64,000 bases of DNA from Pseudomonas psychrophila HA-4. GTDB lineage: Bacteria > Pseudomonadota > Gammaproteobacteria > Pseudomonadales > Pseudomonadaceae. The translations under genes were made by a program, and so were the position numbers. The notes beneath the pieces were generated by a model, which worked only from the letters and a program-made list of their open reading frames with translations, did no database searches and was not told the origin of the DNA. Shown here one piece after another: positions 34,799-43,001 of the stretch (positions are counted from its first letter, which is position 1; each line of letters opens with the position of its first letter). The stretch lies in assembly GCF_000282975.1 (NCBI RefSeq), contig NZ_ALJC01000025.1, forward strand, positions 62,001-126,000. Reading direction: 5' to 3'.

Positions 34799-34818
34799 AG
34801 GCGGTAGGCGACGCTCAG

Positions 34819-34830
34819 TTATTTTTATTA
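34819..34830 (-). promoter_or_regulatory. A-rich AAnAAnAA box before glcD
   Basis: On the minus strand TAATAAAAATAA lies about 20 bases before the glcD start. It is a candidate Hfq/Crc site, consistent with catabolite control of glycolate use. Confidence 0.5.
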
Positions 34831-34898
34831 GAGGTTCGTTGCCGGATGCAGCTGACTTGCATCATTGGCCTGAGGCGTTCTACTGTCCATGGGGCATT

Positions 34899-34919
34899 AA
34901 ACTGGTCGAACCAGTTTAT
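34899..34919. promoter_or_regulatory. GlcC-type operator palindrome
   Basis: TAAACTGGT (34899-34907) and ACCAGTTTA (34911-34919) form a perfect palindrome around CGA. The core TGGT-N3-ACCA is the FadR/GntR-subfamily operator pattern. It lies midway between glcD and the divergent glcC, so one site could control both. Confidence 0.75.
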
Positions 34920-35033
34920 GACCCGCTGATTTTTTGTATTCAATAAGAATAATCAATAAAACAAAGGCTTGAGATTGCATCTGAGCCGACGTGATGCGGA
35001 TGGCCTGGCTGGTCATACCCGTTGGAGAGCTTC

Positions 35034-35801
35034 ATGCAAAAAGCAGCATTGACCCGCCAGCCGCAAGTGGCCGACGTGGTAAGTGAACGCATTGAGCGCC
35101 TGATCGTCGACGGCGTACTCAAGACCGGGCAATTACTGCCTTCGGAACGCCGTCTGACCGAAAAACTGGGTGTGTCGCGCACAGCGCTTCGTGAGGGGCT
35201 TATGTTGCTGCGCGCTCGCGGCATCATCCACACCGAGCAGGGCAGAGGGTCCTTTGTGGCCGACCTTTCAGGCCATGCGGGCGTGTCGCCACTGATGCAT
35301 TTGTTCAGCTCGCAACCGCGCACCCTTTATGATCTGTTCGAGGTTCGCAGCGTGCTGGAAGGGGAGTCAGCGCGTCTGGCCGCATTGCGTGGCACTGACG
35401 CTGATTTTGTCCTGATCACCCGCAGTTATCAGGCCTTGCTCGATGCTCACAGTCGCTCGCTGGAAGCCTGCGAGCACGCGCGTCTTGATCATGCTTTTCA
35501 TCTGGCGATCTGCGAGGCCTCACACAACCCGGTATTGGTGCAAACCCTGCGGTCGTTGACCGACTTGCTGCTCAATACGGTGTTTGCCTCGGTCAACAAT
35601 CTCTACCACCGCGAACCGCAAAAACGCCAAATCGACCGCCAGCATGCGCGGCTGTACAACGCCGTAACCGGACGCCTGCCGGAACAGGCACGCAAAGCGG
35701 CCATTGCGCATATCCAGAGCATTAGCGAAAACCTTAAGGAAATTGAAAACGAGGAGCAGCGCTTGGTACGGGCCACATTGCGACTTGAGGGCTGGACGTA
35801 A
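35034..35801 (+). CDS. glcC: GntR/FadR family regulator of glycolate use
   Basis: The 255-residue protein has a winged helix (residues about 10-75: GQLLPSERRLTEKLGVSRTALREGLMLLRARGII) and an FCD effector domain with His residues (RLDHAFHLAICEASHNP). Length and position divergent from glcDEF identify GlcC, which activates the glycolate genes in response to glycolate. The ATG at 35034 with TTGGAGAG upstream is preferred to the TTG at 35022. Confidence 0.9.
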   Translation: MQKAALTRQPQVADVVSERIERLIVDGVLKTGQLLPSERRLTEKLGVSRTALREGLMLLRARGIIHTEQGRGSFVADLSGHAGVSPLMHLFSSQPRTLYDLFEVRSVLEGESARLAALRGTDADFVLITRSYQALLDAHSRSLEACEHARLDHAFHLAICEASHNPVLVQTLRSLTDLLLNTVFASVNNLYHREPQKRQIDRQHARLYNAVTGRLPEQARKAAIAHIQSISENLKEIENEEQRLVRATLRLEGWT

Positions 35802-35844
35802 GCGCTTCAAGCTGGCGAACTCGGGCTTCCCGCTCACGCTAGGG

Positions 35845-35891
35845 TGATCATCTCTGCACTACACGTGCGACTTGACGTGCAGAGATGATCA
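35845..35891. terminator. Perfect 15-bp inverted repeat between convergent glcC and lysE-type genes
   Basis: TGATCATCTCTGCAC (35845-35859) and GTGCAGAGATGATCA (35877-35891) are perfectly complementary around a 17-base loop. The position between two converging genes suggests a bidirectional transcription barrier. There is no clear T-run, so an intrinsic terminator is not certain. Confidence 0.5.
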
Positions 35892-35898
35892 ATAGGCC

Positions 35899-36537
35899 TT
35901 AGGCAACTTTGCCGCGGATCGTCAACAGGCTTACGCCCAGCCCGATAAACGAAACCCCAAACAAACGGTTGAGCACTTTCGCGCGCCCTGGCGACGATAG
36001 GTAGCCTTTTAATGTCTGGGCCAGCAAGGCGTAAAACAGATGCGCAACAATTGAGCAGCCGGCAAAGGTGAAAATCAGCACGGCCAAGTAGGTCATGCTG
36101 GAGTCACCGCCCTGGATGAACTGAGGCAGGAATGCGGCGAAGAAAAGAATGGCCTTGGGGTTGGTAATCGCTACCGAAAACCCTTTGCTGAACAGCTTCC
36201 ACGCAGAGAGGCTTTCGCAGGTTGCTGCCTGCACGTTATCGAACGCGCGATTACGGCTGCGCCACTGTTTTACGCCCAGGTAAATGAGATAGCTGGCACC
36301 GGCGACTTTCAGCACCAGAAATGCCGTGGCCGACGCTATCAGCAGCGCACCCAGCCCGGCACTGGTCGCCGAGGCAATAATCAGTAGCCCGATTGCGTTG
36401 CCAAGAGAGCCGATCATGGCGCGCCATGGGCCATGGCTCACGGAGTTGGACAACGACATGATGACCGCGGGCCCAGGGGTGAGCGTCACGAGCAGAGCAA
36501 TAAAGGTGAAACTGAGCCAATCATTTATTGAAACCAA
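35899..36537 (-). CDS. LysE/RhtB family amino-acid exporter
   Basis: This 212-residue, roughly six-helix protein has the family opening FIALLVTLTPGPAVIMSLSNS, the middle YLIYLGVKQWRSR, and FSVAITNPKAILFFAAFLPQFI. It probably exports an amino acid or derivative such as homoserine or threonine. I place the start at the TTG at 36537, because GGAG stands 9 bases before it and the length then fits the family; a TTG at 36561 is the alternative. Confidence 0.88.
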   Translation of the reverse strand: MVSINDWLSFTFIALLVTLTPGPAVIMSLSNSVSHGPWRAMIGSLGNAIGLLIIASATSAGLGALLIASATAFLVLKVAGASYLIYLGVKQWRSRNRAFDNVQAATCESLSAWKLFSKGFSVAITNPKAILFFAAFLPQFIQGGDSSMTYLAVLIFTFAGCSIVAHLFYALLAQTLKGYLSSPGRAKVLNRLFGVSFIGLGVSLLTIRGKVA

Positions 36538-36809
36538 CGGGAAAATCTCCAGAAGACTCAAGCAGCAGGGCAGGCAAGCCTCTCATAGTTTGCAAGGCTG
36601 TCAATGTGAGTGAGTCAGGTTTTTTTGCCTGCAGGGCCTCTAGGGGTTAACTCGCGTGTGAATCCGCATGCCTGAGGTGCCGGTTGATGCGTGGAAGTCT
36701 GTGTACGGCATTCAGTCGTGCCGGTGAGCGTTCGTGGCAGGCGTGCGCTGGCGAGGCAGCGTCGTGTTTTGTTACGCTCTGTCGCAATCGCAAAGGGAGT
36801 ACTTAAAAA

Positions 36810-36977
36810 ATGGAACTGAAATCACCCGACAAAAATATACGAATCGTCGGCTGCGCAGGGATTGTTGCGGGGCTGGGGATGATCGTTGCCGGGCATGCCA
36901 GTATTGGCACCAGCCTATTGGGCGGTGGGTTGCTTTTTCTGGCTTTGCCTTTGTTTAGAACTTCGGGCAAAAAATAA
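36810..36977 (+). CDS. Small hydrophobic membrane protein, 55 aa
   Basis: A short frame from ATG 36810 to TAA 36975-36977 encodes MELKSPDKNIRIVGCAG and then about 35 hydrophobic residues rich in Gly, Leu and Ala (LGGGLLFLALPLF). It ends in RTSGKK. GGGAG stands 10 bases before the start. It looks like a small inner-membrane protein with two short helices and positive ends. I do not recognise a family. The 248-bp gap before it and the 192-bp gap after it hold no other gene. Confidence 0.55.
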   Translation: MELKSPDKNIRIVGCAGIVAGLGMIVAGHASIGTSLLGGGLLFLALPLFRTSGKK

Positions 36978-37106
36978 GAATTCCCTAACCGCTACGGGTT
37001 TGACCTTACTCGGCTGCCCATAAAAGCAACGATCCCCGGCCGCGACAGAACCCATGCGCAACTGACGTGTTGTAAGCATCCGGTGTTATCTGCGCCAGGA
37101 AATTAT

Positions 37107-37135
37107 TTGACATATTTGATTTGTGATCACATATT
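37107..37135 (+). promoter_or_regulatory. Promoter with embedded palindrome before the GntR gene
   Basis: A consensus TTGACA (37107-37112) is followed, in the spacer and -10 region, by the perfect palindrome TGTGATCACA (37122-37131). The likely -10 (CATATT, 37130-37135) is weak. A repressor bound there would block the promoter, so autorepression by the GntR protein encoded 35 bp downstream is plausible. Confidence 0.5.
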
Positions 37136-37169
37136 GAGGGCCATAAGAACGACAACACAGGTTTGACTC

Positions 37170-37892
37170 ATGACACACGGCCCAATCCCGCTCCCTGCTT
37201 TGCGCCAAGTTTCTCGCGATACCCTGCAAGATCAGGTGTACCGTCAAATCCGCGAAGCCTTGATGAGTGGCCGCTTTCAGCCAGGCCAAAAGCTGACCAT
37301 CCGTGGTCTGGCCGAAGCCCTCGGCTCCAGCCCCATGCCAGTGCGCGAAGCCCTGCAACGCCTCAGTGCCGAAAATGCCTTTGAAGTCACCGAGACTTCG
37401 CGTCTGCGGGTTCGCCTAATGACGGTCGACCGCCTACGCGAGATTCGTGATGCGCGGGTTGCTCTTGAGGGGTTGTTGGCAGAAAAGGCCGTTCTGCTGT
37501 TGGAAAAAAACGACCTCGCTGAAATTTCCGACCTGTGCCAGCAGATGCAAGCAGCGGCAGATCAAGTGGATGTGTCCCGTTACTTGTGGACCAACTTCGC
37601 TTTTCACCGACGCATTTATGCCGTGGCGCGAGCCGAATTGACGATGGCGGCCGTGGAAAATTTCTGGCTGCACATGGGCCCTTGTTTTGCCCTAGTCGCC
37701 CCCGATAAAGCTCACTTGCAGCGCTCGATGGAAGCCCACACCCGCATCGTAGAGGCATTGACCGCCCGCGATGGCGCCGGTGCTCGCGCCGCAGTGACCG
37801 ATGACATCATGCAGGCCGCCGATTCGCTGGCGCGTCTGCTCGTCAAGAACGGCCCCGCGCGGTCGTCTGTTTCTGGAGGAAAACGAGCATGA
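37170..37892 (+). CDS. GntR family (FCD type) transcriptional regulator
   Basis: The 240-residue protein has a GntR winged helix (about 15-75: DQVYRQIREALMSGRFQPGQ, GLAEALGSSPMPVREALQRL) and an FCD-type helical effector domain (FHRRIYAVARAEL). It overlaps the next gene, an SDR, by 4 bases (ATGA), so it is the first gene of the operon it probably controls: regulator, SDR, BKACE, MFS carrier. Confidence 0.9.
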   Translation: MTHGPIPLPALRQVSRDTLQDQVYRQIREALMSGRFQPGQKLTIRGLAEALGSSPMPVREALQRLSAENAFEVTETSRLRVRLMTVDRLREIRDARVALEGLLAEKAVLLLEKNDLAEISDLCQQMQAAADQVDVSRYLWTNFAFHRRIYAVARAELTMAAVENFWLHMGPCFALVAPDKAHLQRSMEAHTRIVEALTARDGAGARAAVTDDIMQAADSLARLLVKNGPARSSVSGGKRA

Positions 37893-38677
37893 GTGTCTTA
37901 CAACGGTTGCAGCCTTATCCAGGTTTACGCGTATTGATTTCTGGCGGGGCTGCCGGGATCGGTGAGGTGTTGGCGGCGGCTTATCTGGAAGCCGGTGCTC
38001 AGGTGCATGTATGCGATGTGAGCGAACCCGCCTTGGCGGCGTTCCGCGACAAATACCCTGGCACGGTCGCAACCCGTGCCGATGTCAGTGACGCGGCGCA
38101 AATCGAGGCGGTTTTCAAGGTCCAGCGTGAGCACTTTGGTGGCCTCGATGTACTAGTCAATAACGCCGGTATCGCCGGGCCTACCGGGGGTATTGACGCC
38201 ATCAGCGATGCTGACTGGCAGGCCACCATCACTGTCAACCTCACGGCGCAATATCGTTTTGCACACCATGCTGTGCCGTTACTCAAAGAATCGCCCCATG
38301 GCCATTTACTGCATATCGCATCGGTAGCGGGTCGTCTCGGCTATGCCTGGCGCACGCCTTATGCCGCAACCAAATGGGCAATAGTCGGCCTTATGAAATC
38401 GCTGGCATCGGAGTTGGGTGAAAGTGACATTCGTGTCAACGCCCTGTTGCCCGGCATTGTCGAAGGGCCGCGCATGAATGGCGTGATCCGCGCCCGCGCC
38501 GAACAGGTCGGCGTGCCAGAAGCCGAAATGCGCCAGCAATACCTCAACAAAATCTCCCTTAAACGCATGGTCAGCGCCGAAGACGTGGCGGCCATGGCGT
38601 TGTTTCTCTGTTCACCCGCCGCGCGCAACGTGACCGGCCAGGCAATCAGTGTCGACGGTAACGTCGAGTACCTGTAA
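37889..38677 (+). CDS. SDR family oxidoreductase of the BKACE operon
   Basis: This 262-residue short-chain dehydrogenase has the cofactor motif SGGAAGIGE, NNAGIAGP, a catalytic Ser in HIASVAGRLGY, and YAATK. DVSEPAL after the second strand suggests NAD. GGAGG stands before the ATG. Because the next gene is a beta-keto-acid cleavage enzyme, the likely job is oxidation of a beta-hydroxy acid to the beta-keto acid that enzyme splits. Confidence 0.88.
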   Translation: MSVLQRLQPYPGLRVLISGGAAGIGEVLAAAYLEAGAQVHVCDVSEPALAAFRDKYPGTVATRADVSDAAQIEAVFKVQREHFGGLDVLVNNAGIAGPTGGIDAISDADWQATITVNLTAQYRFAHHAVPLLKESPHGHLLHIASVAGRLGYAWRTPYAATKWAIVGLMKSLASELGESDIRVNALLPGIVEGPRMNGVIRARAEQVGVPEAEMRQQYLNKISLKRMVSAEDVAAMALFLCSPAARNVTGQAISVDGNVEYL

Positions 38678-38745
38678 GCCGCTGATGTAGCACCTGGCGC
38701 TGGTCGCCAACGACGCACACACCGAAATACCCAGGATTTTTTTTC

Positions 38746-38757
38746 ATAAGAATAAAA
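38746..38757 (+). promoter_or_regulatory. A-rich AAnAAnAA box before the BKACE gene
   Basis: ATAAGAATAAAA lies just before the CGGAGA ribosome-binding site of the gene at 38772. It is a candidate Hfq/Crc site. Confidence 0.5.
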
Positions 38758-38771
38758 GTCGGAGAATCGTC

Positions 38772-39704
38772 ATGTCCAAAAAACGTCCTGTCATCATCAC
38801 CTGCGCCGTCACGGGGGCTATTCACACCCCTTCGATGTCGCCGTATTTGCCCATTACTGCGCAAGAAATTGCCGAGGCCGCGATTGGTGCTGCCGAGGCG
38901 GGCGCCGCCATTGTCCACTTGCATGCCCGTGACCCTATTGACGGTCGTCCCAGCCAGGACCCGGCGTTGTTTGCTGAGTTTCTGCCACAGATCAAGGCGG
39001 CCAGCGACGTGGTGATCAACCTCACCACCGGCGGCGCGCCGACCATGGGCGTCGAGGAACGCCTGCAACCGGTGCTGCAATTTCAGCCGGAGCTGGCTTC
39101 GCTGAACATGGGTTCGATGAACTTCGGCCTGTACGAAATGCTCAACCGCTTCACCGAGTTCAAGCACGATTGGGAGCGCCCGTATCTGGAAGAAAGCGAC
39201 GACCGAATCTTCCGCAATACCTTTCGCGACATCGCTCACATCCTTAATTCATGCGCGGCAAACCGCACCCGGTTTGAAGTCGAGTGCTATGACATTGGCC
39301 ACCTGTACACCGCGGCCCACTTCATGGAGCGCGGTCTGATCAAGCCGCCGCTGTTTATCCAGTCGGTCTTCGGCTTGCGTGGCGGGATTGGCGGCCACCC
39401 TGAAGACCTGGCGCACATGCGTCGCACGGCCGACCGCCTGTTTGGCGAAGACTACGTATGGTCGATCCTCGGTGCCGGACGCGGGCAAATCCCACTGGCA
39501 ACCATGGGCCTTTCGATGGGCAGCAATGCCCGGGTCGGACTTGAGGATTCGCTGTGGGACGGCCCCGGCAAACTCGCGGCTTCCAATGCCGATCAGGTAC
39601 GGCGTATCCGCACCGTGATCGAAGCCTTGGGCGGGCGAGTGGCCACGCCGGACGAAGCCCGGGAAATTCTCGATCTCAAGGGTCGATACAACGTCAACTT
39701 CTAA
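38772..39704 (+). CDS. Beta-keto acid cleavage enzyme (BKACE, DUF849)
   Basis: The 310-residue TIM-barrel protein has BKACE hallmarks: an early ITCAVTGAIHTPSMSPYLP, the metal-binding pair IVHLHARD, and NLTTGG. Family members condense a beta-keto acid with acetyl-CoA, giving acetoacetate and a new acyl-CoA. The founding case is 3-keto-5-aminohexanoate cleavage (Kce) in lysine fermentation, and another is dehydrocarnitine cleavage. The substrate is not evident. The surrounding SDR, GntR regulator and anion-type MFS carrier suggest import and oxidation of a beta-hydroxy acid. Confidence 0.9.
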   Translation: MSKKRPVIITCAVTGAIHTPSMSPYLPITAQEIAEAAIGAAEAGAAIVHLHARDPIDGRPSQDPALFAEFLPQIKAASDVVINLTTGGAPTMGVEERLQPVLQFQPELASLNMGSMNFGLYEMLNRFTEFKHDWERPYLEESDDRIFRNTFRDIAHILNSCAANRTRFEVECYDIGHLYTAAHFMERGLIKPPLFIQSVFGLRGGIGGHPEDLAHMRRTADRLFGEDYVWSILGAGRGQIPLATMGLSMGSNARVGLEDSLWDGPGKLAASNADQVRRIRTVIEALGGRVATPDEAREILDLKGRYNVNF

Positions 39705-39747
39705 GCCCCGAGCAGGCCGCGTCACTGCGCGGCCATGCCCATCCCGC

Positions 39748-39761
39748 ACAACAACAAAAAA
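39748..39761 (+). promoter_or_regulatory. A-rich AAnAAnAA box before the ACS-type MFS gene
   Basis: ACAACAACAAAAAA leads directly into AGGG, the ribosome-binding site of the gene starting at 39773. It is a candidate Hfq/Crc site. Confidence 0.55.
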
Positions 39762-39772
39762 GGGATAACACC

Positions 39773-41098
39773 ATGCGTAATCAAGCCGCACCTCGTGATG
39801 AGCGGGTGCTGAACAAACTGATGTTCGTCAAATTGATGCCGTTGCTGATTGCCGCTTACGTATTGAGCTTTCTCGACCGTACCAACATTGCATTGGCCAA
39901 GCACCAGTTGGACATTGACTTGGGCATTTCTGCTGCGGCTTATGGCCTAGGTGCAGGACTGTTTTTCCTGACCTATTCGCTGTCGGAAATACCCAGCAAC
40001 CTGATCATGCACAAGGTGGGCGCGCGTTTCTGGATTGCCCGGATCATGGTGACCTGGGGGTTGATTTCAGCGGCCATGGCGTTTGTGCAAGGTGAGACTT
40101 CGTTCTATGTCTTGCGCCTGCTGCTGGGTATTGCCGAAGCGGGTTTGTTCCCCGGCGTAATGCTGTACCTAACCTATTGGTTCAACCGTGAACAGCGGGC
40201 GCGTGCCACCGGTTACTTTCTGCTGGGCGTGTGTTTCGCCAACATTATTGGTGGGCCGTTGGGTGCAGCATTGATGCGCATGGACGGCATGCTCGGCTGG
40301 CACGGCTGGCAGTGGATGTTCATGCTTGAAGGACTGCCCGCTGTAGCCTTCGCGTGGGTCGTCTGGCGCAAATTGCCAGACCGTCCAAGCAAGGCACCGT
40401 GGCTCTCTGCCGAAGAGGCGCGGGGGATTGAGCAGCGCATCGCGCAAGAGACTGAAGAGGGTGCCGGCAAGGGTGGACACTCGATCAAGCAGTGCCTCAC
40501 GCCGCAAATCCTATTGGCCATTTTTGTCTACTTCTGCCATCAGATCACGGTCTACACGGTGATCTTCTTTCTGCCGAGCATCATCAGCCGTTATGGCGAA
40601 ATGAGCACCATGAGTGTGGGGTTACTCACGTCCTTGCCGTGGATAGCAGCGGCGGTAGGTGCGGTTTTCTTGCCGCGTTATGCAACCACAGCGCGACGTG
40701 CCCGGAGTATGTTGGTCGCTGGATTGCTGACCATGGCGGCGGGTCTGGGCATTGCGGCAGTGTCTGGGCCGGTGTTCAGTTTGATGGGCTTCTGCCTGTC
40801 GGCGGTGATGTTCTTTGTGGTGCAGTCAATCATCTTTCTGTATCCGGCTTCACGGCTCAAGGGCGTGGCATTGGCCGGTGGCTTGGGCTTCGTCAACGCG
40901 TGCGGGTTGCTGGGCGGGTTTGTCGGGCCGTCGGTCATGGGCGCCATCGAAATGAGCACCGGCAATGCCATGAATGGCTTGAAAGTGATCGCTGTGGTGC
41001 TGGTGGTGGCCGCATTGGCGGCGCTGCGTTTACGTCAGGGGCAAGAGTCGGCAAGACCTAAGACTGTCACGGGTCAACCCGCCACAGAGGGCGTTTAA
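39773..41098 (+). CDS. MFS transporter, anion:cation symporter (ACS) type
   Basis: The 441-residue, 12-helix carrier begins with VLNKLMFVKLMPLLIAAYVL and LDRTNIALAKHQLDIDLG, the classic ACS (phthalate/tartrate/hexuronate permease) opening. GIAEAGLFPGVMLYLTYWF and GWQWMFMLEGLPA follow as expected. It should import an organic anion. It ends the GntR-SDR-BKACE operon and probably brings in that pathway's hydroxy acid. The ATG at 39773 with AGGG upstream was chosen over a longer frame from 39554 that would overlap the BKACE gene. Confidence 0.9.
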   Translation: MRNQAAPRDERVLNKLMFVKLMPLLIAAYVLSFLDRTNIALAKHQLDIDLGISAAAYGLGAGLFFLTYSLSEIPSNLIMHKVGARFWIARIMVTWGLISAAMAFVQGETSFYVLRLLLGIAEAGLFPGVMLYLTYWFNREQRARATGYFLLGVCFANIIGGPLGAALMRMDGMLGWHGWQWMFMLEGLPAVAFAWVVWRKLPDRPSKAPWLSAEEARGIEQRIAQETEEGAGKGGHSIKQCLTPQILLAIFVYFCHQITVYTVIFFLPSIISRYGEMSTMSVGLLTSLPWIAAAVGAVFLPRYATTARRARSMLVAGLLTMAAGLGIAAVSGPVFSLMGFCLSAVMFFVVQSIIFLYPASRLKGVALAGGLGFVNACGLLGGFVGPSVMGAIEMSTGNAMNGLKVIAVVLVVAALAALRLRQGQESARPKTVTGQPATEGV

Positions 41099-41206
41099 GC
41101 TAGGTTAGACCGCAGCCAAGCCCGAAGTTGAGCATAAAAAGGTTGAATTTGATGCTGTGCAGCCACGTACACTAGCGCCTTGGCTGCGCACATCTGGAGG
41201 GGTGAA

Positions 41207-41698
41207 ATGCTGTTTGTTGTGATGTTGGGAGGCAAGCACCCCAGAGCCAAAATCGAAGTTCACGACGTGGTCTTTGCTATTGCGGACAGCTTGGAAGATG
41301 CCTATCCACAGCTGCGAGAAGGTTGGTTTGGCAACCCAGCAGGTTTGCATATCGATTCATGGATGCGCGTTGACGGCGTCGAACGCTGGAAAGTCGAACT
41401 GAGCCCGCTGGCGCCTTTGCCAGGCACGCCGCGTTTGTACTTCATCAACCTTGGCGGCTATGAACCGCATGCCTTTGGTGAGGCCCATTGTTATGTGCTG
41501 GTGGTTGCCCACGATAAAAAAGAAGCCAAGTCCAAGGGCCAGCAACACATGGTCAAGCACTGGAAACAAGCCCACACCGACGCTCTGATGGATGTGGATG
41601 ACTGCTTACCGATTGATCAGGTGGGCGGACGCTACATCCATCTGGTCGAGGGCGAGCACCGCGGTGTGGCCCAGCACAACGATTACATTGTTATCTAG
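41207..41698 (+). CDS. DUF1543 domain-containing protein
   Basis: This 163-residue soluble protein opens LFVVMLGGKHPRAKIEVHDVVF, the DUF1543 signature. It contains a repeated half, with YFINLGGYEP and FGEAHCYVLVVA echoing the N-terminal strand pattern. Function is unknown. GGAGG stands 6 bases before the ATG. It is separated from the preceding carrier gene by 108 bp and appears monocistronic. Confidence 0.75.
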   Translation: MLFVVMLGGKHPRAKIEVHDVVFAIADSLEDAYPQLREGWFGNPAGLHIDSWMRVDGVERWKVELSPLAPLPGTPRLYFINLGGYEPHAFGEAHCYVLVVAHDKKEAKSKGQQHMVKHWKQAHTDALMDVDDCLPIDQVGGRYIHLVEGEHRGVAQHNDYIVI

Positions 41699-41711
41699 GC
41701 GTTGTACGCGA

Positions 41712-42167
41712 TTACTGAACAACCGAAGGCTTTTCTTTGTCGTGCAGGAATAACTTTATTTTCGAGTCCAACTCATCGGGGACGCTCTCAGTCGGCAGCG
41801 AAACAGTCTTTGCCGCTGAGGTAGTGTTCAGTTGATTCTGGTCATTTTTGAAGGGCGACATAATCAATGGCTTCTGCGAAGGCAGGCCGGTTTTTTGCGG
41901 GACTCGGTTGTAAGAGTATTCGGTTATGCAGTTTTCTTTTTCGACCCCTTCCGGGGCATTTCGGCAGGCTTGATGGCTGTTGTCTTTGTAGCATTTAGCG
42001 CGGTCGGCTTCGATTAGCCGGTTCTGACACAAACCCGCAGACAGCAGCACTTGCACAGCCACCGCCCAATCGGGTTCTTGAGAAATGACGGGGGCTGCCT
42101 GGGTCACGCTGGTCATCAACAAAAGGCTGGCGCCAAAGGCTTTTAAAGTCGAGGTCGAATCGAACAT
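41712..42167 (-). CDS. Exported hypothetical protein
   Basis: The 151-residue protein has a signal peptide (LKAFGASLLLMTSVTQAAP). Its mature part has four Cys residues (CQNRL, KCYKD, ACRNA, NCITE) that could form two disulphides in the periplasm. The C-terminal half is hydrophilic and low-complexity. I do not recognise a family. The ATG at 42167 with AAGGA upstream is preferred to the TTG at 42185. Confidence 0.65.
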   Translation of the reverse strand: MFDSTSTLKAFGASLLLMTSVTQAAPVISQEPDWAVAVQVLLSAGLCQNRLIEADRAKCYKDNSHQACRNAPEGVEKENCITEYSYNRVPQKTGLPSQKPLIMSPFKNDQNQLNTTSAAKTVSLPTESVPDELDSKIKLFLHDKEKPSVVQ

Positions 42168-42363
42168 CAGAGCTGTCCTTAGCAAGTGGTGCGCGTATGT
42201 AACATGGTTTTATAAGCGCTCGCAACGGGGTGTTTTTTCGTTTTCGGTCAACAAAATGCAACGTTAGTGTGCTGTTTCTCCAGGTCCGTGGTCGCTCGTA
42301 AACAGGGCAGGGCGCGCGTCGATTTGCTATGTTGTCGAACGCTCTCTGATGAGGAAAAAGGTT

Positions 42364-42774
42364 ATGCCAAAGATTGTGTTCGCGCCCCTTGCGGCAGTTT
42401 TCTTAGCGCTGTTATTGACTGCATGCAGTCAGCATGTGACTTCTACAACGGGTTCAGCCTCATCGTCTGCATCGAATGGTACAGCTGCGCAGTTCATCGC
42501 CCGCGGTAACGAGCCCTTCTGGACCGTCAAGGTCAATGGATCTACCTTGACGTTGATAACCCCAGAGAACCTGGGGGGTAAACAGCTCAACGCGTTGCAG
42601 TCGGTGTCGACCGATAGCCTGAAGTTCACCGGCCAAGACCAGGGCCACGCGTTTACATTGCTCATCGTTCCTGGGACTTGTACGGACTCGATGTCGGACG
42701 AGGTGTTCAGTTACACGTCTACCTGGACCTATGCGGGTGACAGCAACACCGGTTGCGCTGCCAGCGGAGGCTGA
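42364..42774 (+). CDS. Lipoprotein, COG3650-like
   Basis: This 136-residue protein has a lipoprotein signal with lipobox LLTAC, after which the Cys would be lipidated. The mature part contains FIARGNEPFWTVKVNGSTLTL, reminiscent of the COG3650/MliC-like envelope lipoproteins, followed by a Cys pair (GTCTD, NTGCA) likely to be disulphide-bonded. The ATG at 42364 with AGGAAAAAGG upstream is preferred to the one at 42349. It is monocistronic. The 227 bp downstream to atoB hold nothing recognisable. Confidence 0.65.
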   Translation: MPKIVFAPLAAVFLALLLTACSQHVTSTTGSASSSASNGTAAQFIARGNEPFWTVKVNGSTLTLITPENLGGKQLNALQSVSTDSLKFTGQDQGHAFTLLIVPGTCTDSMSDEVFSYTSTWTYAGDSNTGCAASGG

Positions 42775-43001
42775 CGCACAGCGCTTATGGATCACACGGT
42801 GTATCGCCACCTCGTTGATACACCCCTGGCTTTAAATCTGGTTACTCGATAGCGCAAGTGATCGCTCACCTGTACTTGCGCTGCGGGCTCATTCAGATAA
42901 GCGCACTAGTACTCAATACTTCAGAAAATTGCTGCGGGGTAGGACTTTGGACCAGCCCGCGTGCAGATGTCGTGGATCCGTACGCGAGCTGTTTGAACCT
43001 T

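Noticed and set aside
39554..39772. Long N-terminal extension of the ACS-type MFS carrier
   Set aside because: It would overlap the BKACE gene in another frame, and the carrier's own opening motif and AGGG site fix the start at 39773.
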